DNA from: Actinomycetes bacterium
GTDB lineage: Bacteria; Actinomycetota; Acidimicrobiia; Acidimicrobiales; RAAP-2
Assembly: GCA_021820665.1 (NCBI GenBank)
Contig: JAKADK010000004.1
Span: 1-64,000 of the forward strand
Length of the DNA stretch: 64,000 bases
Direction of reading: 5' to 3'
Position 1 is the first letter of the stretch, and every line of letters begins with the position of its first letter. The translations under genes were made by a program, and so were the position numbers. The notes under the pieces are model-generated. The model was not told the DNA's origin. It was given only the letters and a program-made list of their open reading frames with translations, and searched no databases. Shown here in pieces: positions 59,613-64,000 of this stretch.

Positions 59613-62600
59613 TCAGGACTGCCGGGCCCGGCGGAGGCGGCGGCGATAGCCGACCACGTTGGCGACCACCAAGCCGAGGAGGGCTGCTCCGGCCAGGGAC
59701 CCGAAGAGCAGGGCGAAGCCTCCTGCCCCGAAGCCTCCTGCCCCGAAGCCTCCTGCCCCGAAGCCTCCTGCCCCGGAGCCTCCTGGCCCGGAGCCTCCTG
59801 CCCCGAGCCTGCCCGACCCGGCGACCGGCGGTGTCCCGACCGGCAGTGCGACCTGGTCGGTGGCGGTCGCCGTGTAGAGCTCGGACGAAGTCGGCGTCGC
59901 CAGGGAGCCGGACCCTTCGACGACGCCCCCGGTGACCAGCACCTGCCCGTTCGAGAGGGCCACCACGGCGGCACCTGCCCGGGCGGTCGTCAGCGAGCCC
60001 GCGCTCGTCCACGCGCCGGTGGCCGGGTCGTAACGCTCGACCGAGGCCAGGGCGCGGCCAGCGGTTTGCCCGCCGACTGCCAGCACCTCTCCGTCGGCCA
60101 GCGTGACGACGCCGGGGAGAACCGGGGCGGTCGCCATCCCGTTGGTGGCGCGCCACGAGTTCGTCGTCGGGTCGTACCGGTCAGCGGCATTCCCGTCGCC
60201 GACCACCAGCACGTCGCCTCCGTGCAGGACCGTGGCCACGGCCAGCAGCCTCGGTACGCTCATGGTCCCAGCGGGAGACCACCGGCCCGTCGTCGGGTCG
60301 TAGCGCTCGGCCGTGGCCAGGGCGCCGCCGCCGTCGAAGCCGCCCGCCACCAACGCTCCGCCGTCGGGCAGCGGGGCCGCGGCAGCCGTCACGCGAGGCG
60401 TCGCCAGCGAGCCTGTCCGCGCCCACCGGCCCGTCACCGGGTCGTAGACCTCGGCGCTGGCGAGCGGTCGGTGACCAGCGCCCTCACCGCCGGCAACCAG
60501 CACCCGGCCGCCGGCGAGGACGACGACCGAGGCGAACGCCCGGGCGGTGGCGAGCGAGCCGACGGCCGACCACGAGCCGGTGGCCGGGTCGTAGACCTCG
60601 GCGGACGCGAGCGGTTGGTGGTCGGAGCCGAGCCCACCGGCGACCAGCACGTCACCACCGGGCAGCCTGGCCGTCGCCGCACCGACCCGCGGCGTACCGA
60701 GCGACCCCGTCGCCGACCAGCGGCCCGTCACCGGGTCGTAGACCTCGGCGGAGGACACGGCGGCACCGGTCGAGCCGACGCCGCCGGCGACCAGCACGTC
60801 ACCACCGGGCAGCCTGGCGACGGCACCGAACCCGTGTCCACCGGCCAACGACCCGGTCGGAGACCACGTCCCCTGGGGCACGCCCGCTCCGGTAGAGGCC
60901 GGCGACCCGCCATTCGGCACTACCTGGGCGGCAGGGTCCTGTGGGGCGACGATCACCCGTTGGACAGGCGACGAGGGGCTGCCCGGGGTGCCGCCCTGTG
61001 CACCGGTACCCCCCGAGGCTCCAGGACCGGGTGGCGGGAAACCGAGAGACGGAGCAGTGACGAGGACCGCCCGGCCGGCGCGCCGCACGCGAGCCACCAC
61101 GTGGATGGGCCCGGCCGGCGCCGGCTCCCCTGTGCCCGCAGGCATCCGGTAGGCGACGAGGGCCACGGATGACGGCATCCCCCTGCCCGCCCCGCCGGCC
61201 GGACCGATCCGATCGACGAGCACGGGGGCGGTTGCTCCGGCCGGCATACCGCGCTCCGATCGGGTGGTCCGGCCTCCGCTGACGTCAGCGGTGACGACCG
61301 ACACCGAACCGCTGTAATCGAAGGTGATGGAGTAGCCGTCGGCCTCGAGCGTCACGCCGCTCCCGTCGACCGAGAACCCGGTCTTACCGAGCGTGAAGGA
61401 GGACGAGGTCCCCTCCCACTGGTAGTCGCACGGTTTGGGGATCCACCCGTCGATGTAGCAGACCTGCGTGGCCACGTAGGACGCCACCTCGACGGAGACG
61501 CTTCCCCAGATGAAGGCGCTGATGCCGCTCGTGCTGACCTTGATGGAGACCGACGCCGACAGCGAGCCCCCGACCTCGAGGTCGGGACCGATCTGGGTGC
61601 TGCCCGGGCCGAGGGAGAGGGAGCCGTCGAACTCGAACTTGAACGTGGTCGCCGACGCCTCGAGCGTGATGCTGACCGGTCCGATGCTCAGGCCGCCCAC
61701 GCTGATCTGGGACACCGATCCCGTGAAGTTGATGCTCGGCGGAGACAGCCCGATGTTGGCGAGCACCGAGATCTGGATGCCCTCGACGCTGCCCTGGAAC
61801 CCGAGCCCCAGGCCCGCCGGGTACGTGGTGGTCCCGATCGTGGCGCCCTCGGGGGAGATGTAGAGCGACGCGTAGTCGACCTCGAGCAGGCTGGCCTGCC
61901 CGAAGTCCTTGAACGGCTCGAGGGCCGGCGTGCCCGAGTTCTTCGTACCGATGCTGAGGTCGAGGAGGAACGGGTTGAAGTTGAAGGCGAAGGTGATCGG
62001 GGCGCCCTCGAGGTAGCCGATGGTGGTCGCCACGTTGCTCGGCAGGGCGGTGATCGTGCCGTCGAGGCCGACGTTGGGAAGCGGCACGCCGTCGCCGATG
62101 CTGATCCCTCCCTGGAGACCCGCGCACTCGATGGTGAGCCCGCTGATCCCGAAGGCGTCCTGCCATGCCGTGGACGGGTCGCCGCAGGTCCCGAACGACA
62201 GGCTCACGTTGATCCCCGTGTCGCTCACGGTCAGCTCACCGGTCAACTGGTGCGACGACGACGCACCGATCGAACCGGGTGAGGCGACGTTGAGCGTGGC
62301 GGTCATGCCCACCGAGAAGGTCGGCCCGGCCGGGCTCAGCTCCACCTGGAGAAAGCCCGAGTCGAGCTTGAGCGAGCTGCCGCCGGTCGAGAAGACGGTG
62401 AGGCCCGAGCTGAGGGAGGTCGAGATCCGGAGCGTGTAGGTGTTCGTCTGGAAGTCGGCGGTGCCGACGGCGACGAAGTCCGCCGCCGACAACACGTCGA
62501 TGCCGATGGCCGAGAGGCCCGAGGTGACCGACCCGGGCAGCGAGATGTTGAGGGCGAAGTCGAGCCCCTGGTTGAGGTCGATCGTCCCCAGCGTCGGGTC

Positions 62601-64000
62601 ACCCGTCTGGAAGGCGGGCACGGCGGCGCTCGCGTAGTAGAGGTACGCCGTGTCGCCGCTCGAGCCGAGCCACTGCGAGAGGTTGGCCTCGGTGCCCACC
62701 ACGAACGTCCCACCCGTGCCGATCTGGAGGGCGGCGTTCAAGACGAGGGACCCGCCCCCGGGCATCTGGACCGTGAGGACGAGGTGCGCGGCGACCTGGT
62801 AGGACCCCTTGGACTCGCTCAGAGTGAACGTCGGCGCACCAAGCTCGACGGCGCCCCCGGCGACGCTGGCGGAGAGCTGGCTCAACGTGGCCGAGAGCGA
62901 AAAGCTCCCGGCGGTGAGGTCGAAGCACCCGCTGGCCGCCGCCGAGCCGGAAAAGCCGGTGAGCGAGACGCCGAGCGACCCCGACACGGCGAGCCACAGG
63001 TCTCCGGCTGCGGCGATGGTGCACCCCGACGGGGGCGCGGCGTCCCCCAGCTGGACGGAGTCGACGGCGAGCGACACGCCACCGGTGGCCAGTGAGAACA
63101 GTGGGTTGCTGCCGGCGCCTGTCGCCGACAGGGCGAAGGTGACCACGCCGCTGGTGTCGCTGATCGTCCCCGACAGCGCGGCGTCGATGGTGACCGACGG
63201 GGCCGGTTGCCACACCTGGGCCTGGGCGGCGGCCACGGTCAGGCTCCAGGTTTCGAGTGACGAGAGCGTCCCGTCCAGCGACAGCGAGCCGAGGCCGTCC
63301 ACCGACAGGGTGCCGGTGACCGCGAGCCCGGAGGTACCCAGCGAGAGCCCGACGTCGGTCAGGGTGACCGGGACTCCCGGGAACGGCGTGAAGGGTCCGG
63401 CGATGGGGCCGGGCGTGCATGACGACCCCGACGGCTGGCACGTCGTGACGTCCGCGGTCACCGATCCCTGGGCGCTCCGCGACACGGTGCCCTGGAGGCC
63501 GACGGCGACGCCGAAGACGACGAGGCCGCTGACGGTCGCCTTGCCCGAGAAGGACCCGTCGGCGAGCCCGATGTCGGCGTCGAGGGCGACGGTGGCCGGT
63601 GCCTGCCCGGGGACGGGGATCACCCCCGACACGGCGAGCGACAGTTCGCCCGACGAGAAGGACAAGGTGGCGCCGGTCAGGGCGGCGCCGTCGGGGAGCG
63701 TGAGGAAGGGGAAGCCGGACGGCGCCTGGAGGTCGGCCGTGAAGGTGGGCGACGAGCCCGGGTTCCAGCTCCCGCTGAAGGTGATCGTCCCTCCGGAGGG
63801 CAGGGTGAACCCCGCTGTCTCGAGCGTCGAGACGACCCCTGCCGACGGGGCGTAGGCGGCGTCTGCGTTGAACCCCTGGGCCAACGACACCGTGCCGATT
63901 GCCGTGTCGCCGGTATCGAAGGTGGCGACGGGCGCCGACGAGTACGCGAAGAAGCCCTGGAGGGGGACGCCGAGCTTGGAGAGGTCGATGCCGGCGACGG
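59613..64000 (-). CDS. Giant surface protein: beta-rich core, Kelch propeller, C-terminal membrane anchor (partial)
   Basis: The frame is open to the right edge, so the start lies outside the window; at least 1462 residues are present. An internal GTG at 63890 is not a credible start, because the upstream codons encode an FFAYSSAPVATFDTGD motif that recurs about 400 residues later as YLYYASAAVPAFQTGD. The region 64000-61300 is homologous to the core of the protein at 361-5664. A Pro/Gly linker (about 61290-60890) is followed by seven Kelch-type repeats (LPGGDVLVAGG..., AEVYDPVTGRWS), about 60890-59870, which would close a seven-blade beta-propeller. The tail has GAGGF repeats, one membrane helix (LLFGSLAGAALLGLVVANVV) and a basic end (RRRLRRARQS). 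No LPXTG is present, so it is probably anchored by the helix itself. Role unknown. Confidence 0.85.
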   Translation of the reverse strand, partial: VAGIDLSKLGVPLQGFFAYSSAPVATFDTGDTAIGTVSLAQGFNADAAYAPSAGVVSTLETAGFTLPSGGTITFSGSWNPGSSPTFTADLQAPSGFPFLTLPDGAALTGATLSFSSGELSLAVSGVIPVPGQAPATVALDADIGLADGSFSGKATVSGLVVFGVAVGLQGTVSRSAQGSVTADVTTCQPSGSSCTPGPIAGPFTPFPGVPVTLTDVGLSLGTSGLAVTGTLSVDGLGSLSLDGTLSSLETWSLTVAAAQAQVWQPAPSVTIDAALSGTISDTSGVVTFALSATGAGSNPLFSLATGGVSLAVDSVQLGDAAPPSGCTIAAAGDLWLAVSGSLGVSLTGFSGSAAASGCFDLTAGSFSLSATLSQLSASVAGGAVELGAPTFTLSESKGSYQVAAHLVLTVQMPGGGSLVLNAALQIGTGGTFVVGTEANLSQWLGSSGDTAYLYYASAAVPAFQTGDPTLGTIDLNQGLDFALNISLPGSVTSGLSAIGIDVLSAADFVAVGTADFQTNTYTLRISTSLSSGLTVFSTGGSSLKLDSGFLQVELSPAGPTFSVGMTATLNVASPGSIGASSSHQLTGELTVSDTGINVSLSFGTCGDPSTAWQDAFGISGLTIECAGLQGGISIGDGVPLPNVGLDGTITALPSNVATTIGYLEGAPITFAFNFNPFLLDLSIGTKNSGTPALEPFKDFGQASLLEVDYASLYISPEGATIGTTTYPAGLGLGFQGSVEGIQISVLANIGLSPPSINFTGSVSQISVGGLSIGPVSITLEASATTFKFEFDGSLSLGPGSTQIGPDLEVGGSLSASVSIKVSTSGISAFIWGSVSVEVASYVATQVCYIDGWIPKPCDYQWEGTSSSFTLGKTGFSVDGSGVTLEADGYSITFDYSGSVSVVTADVSGGRTTRSERGMPAGATAPVLVDRIGPAGGAGRGMPSSVALVAYRMPAGTGEPAPAGPIHVVARVRRAGRAVLVTAPSLGFPPPGPGASGGTGAQGGTPGSPSSPVQRVIVAPQDPAAQVVPNGGSPASTGAGVPQGTWSPTGSLAGGHGFGAVARLPGGDVLVAGGVGSTGAAVSSAEVYDPVTGRWSATGSLGTPRVGAATARLPGGDVLVAGGLGSDHQPLASAEVYDPATGSWSAVGSLATARAFASVVVLAGGRVLVAGGEGAGHRPLASAEVYDPVTGRWARTGSLATPRVTAAAAPLPDGGALVAGGFDGGGALATAERYDPTTGRWSPAGTMSVPRLLAVATVLHGGDVLVVGDGNAADRYDPTTNSWRATNGMATAPVLPGVVTLADGEVLAVGGQTAGRALASVERYDPATGAWTSAGSLTTARAGAAVVALSNGQVLVTGGVVEGSGSLATPTSSELYTATATDQVALPVGTPPVAGSGRLGAGGSGPGGSGAGGFGAGGFGAGGFGAGGFALLFGSLAGAALLGLVVANVVGYRRRLRRARQS
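59715..59805 (-). repeat. 15-bp tandem repeat encoding the Gly-rich tail
   Basis: GAAGCCTCCTGCCCC repeats four times exactly (59715-59774), then as variants. On the coding strand it encodes GAGGF units directly before the membrane helix, a flexible stalk at the cell surface. Confidence 0.9.

Noticed and set aside
59613-59800. LPXTG-type sortase signal on the Kelch protein
   Set aside because: The tail has a membrane helix and basic end but no LPXTG-like pentapeptide before the helix.
63880-63890. GTG at 63890 as start of the right-edge giant gene
   Set aside because: The frame stays open to 64000 and the codons upstream encode part of the repeated YYAS-type motif of the core, so the gene clearly begins outside the window.
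1-64000. tRNA or rRNA genes
   Set aside because: No TpsiC-arm signature with matching acceptor stem and no rRNA-like conserved sequence was recognised on reading; a covariance-model scan would be needed to exclude a tRNA.

Overview
The window is strongly G+C-rich, gene-dense DNA from an actinobacterium, most like a member of the Acidimicrobiia or a relative. Signs of this are the F420-type luciferase-like oxidoreductases, a DUF6457-mobA pair, GTG starts, 4-bp GTGA/ATGA gene overlaps and many genes that appear to be translated without a leader. That placement is inference; no rRNA, tRNA or phylogenetic marker lies in the window.

Layout. 0.36-5.7 kb: a 1767-residue secreted protein of Ig-like domains, a long beta-rich core and a pentapeptide-repeat tail. 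5.7-8.6 kb: remains of an IS3-type transposase, a possible 55-residue protein, a NERD-domain protein and an AhpD-like protein. 8.7-21.7 kb: a molybdenum-cofactor island with a MogA-MoaC fusion, a LysR regulator, a ferredoxin-NrfD fusion, a large molybdopterin oxidoreductase and its TorD-like chaperone on the plus strand. Facing them is the overlapping operon DUF6457-mobA-moaE-moeA-moaA-moaD, headed by the wreck of a second molybdoenzyme. 21.8-34.6 kb: mostly single genes (SGNH hydrolase, SRPBCC protein, MFS transporter, P450, hexapeptide acyltransferase, patatin, an overlapping pair of unknown genes, two flavin/F420 enzymes, aldo/keto reductase, alpha/beta hydrolase). 34.6-37.3 kb: a MarR-ABC exporter operon preceded by a 14-codon upstream reading frame. 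37.4-51.6 kb: methyltransferase, GAF-SpoIIE phosphatase, secreted protease, MDR dehydrogenase, M20 amidohydrolase, GGDEF-EAL protein, luciferase-like enzyme, UvrD-HRDC helicase, penicillin-binding-like peptidase and a DUF169 protein. 51.8-58.1 kb: acyl-CoA synthetase, then a divergent deoxysugar/glycan locus (rmlD-like, glycosyltransferase-methyltransferase fusion, NAD epimerase, rmlC-like). 58.4-64 kb: a secreted TIM-barrel-like protein and a second giant surface protein that runs off the right edge.

Three results stand out. First, the giant proteins at the two ends share one large beta-rich core but carry different outer modules: Ig domains plus pentapeptide repeats in one, a seven-blade Kelch propeller plus a membrane anchor in the other. 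Second, many genes follow one initiation pattern, TAnnnT, then usually 6 nt, then ATG or GTG, which points to leaderless mRNAs. It fixes several start codons, gives a 21-bp divergent promoter with two overlapping -10 boxes, and reveals a leaderless micro-ORF whose stop overlaps the marR start. Third, short tandem duplications sit repeatedly at or just past stop codons.

The molybdenum genes fit one scheme. MoaA and MoaC make cPMP, MoaD and MoaE make molybdopterin, MogA and MoeA insert molybdenum, MobA adds the nucleotide, and TorD matures the oxidoreductase. That enzyme probably exchanges electrons with the quinone pool through the ferredoxin-NrfD protein. Its substrate cannot be read from the sequence.
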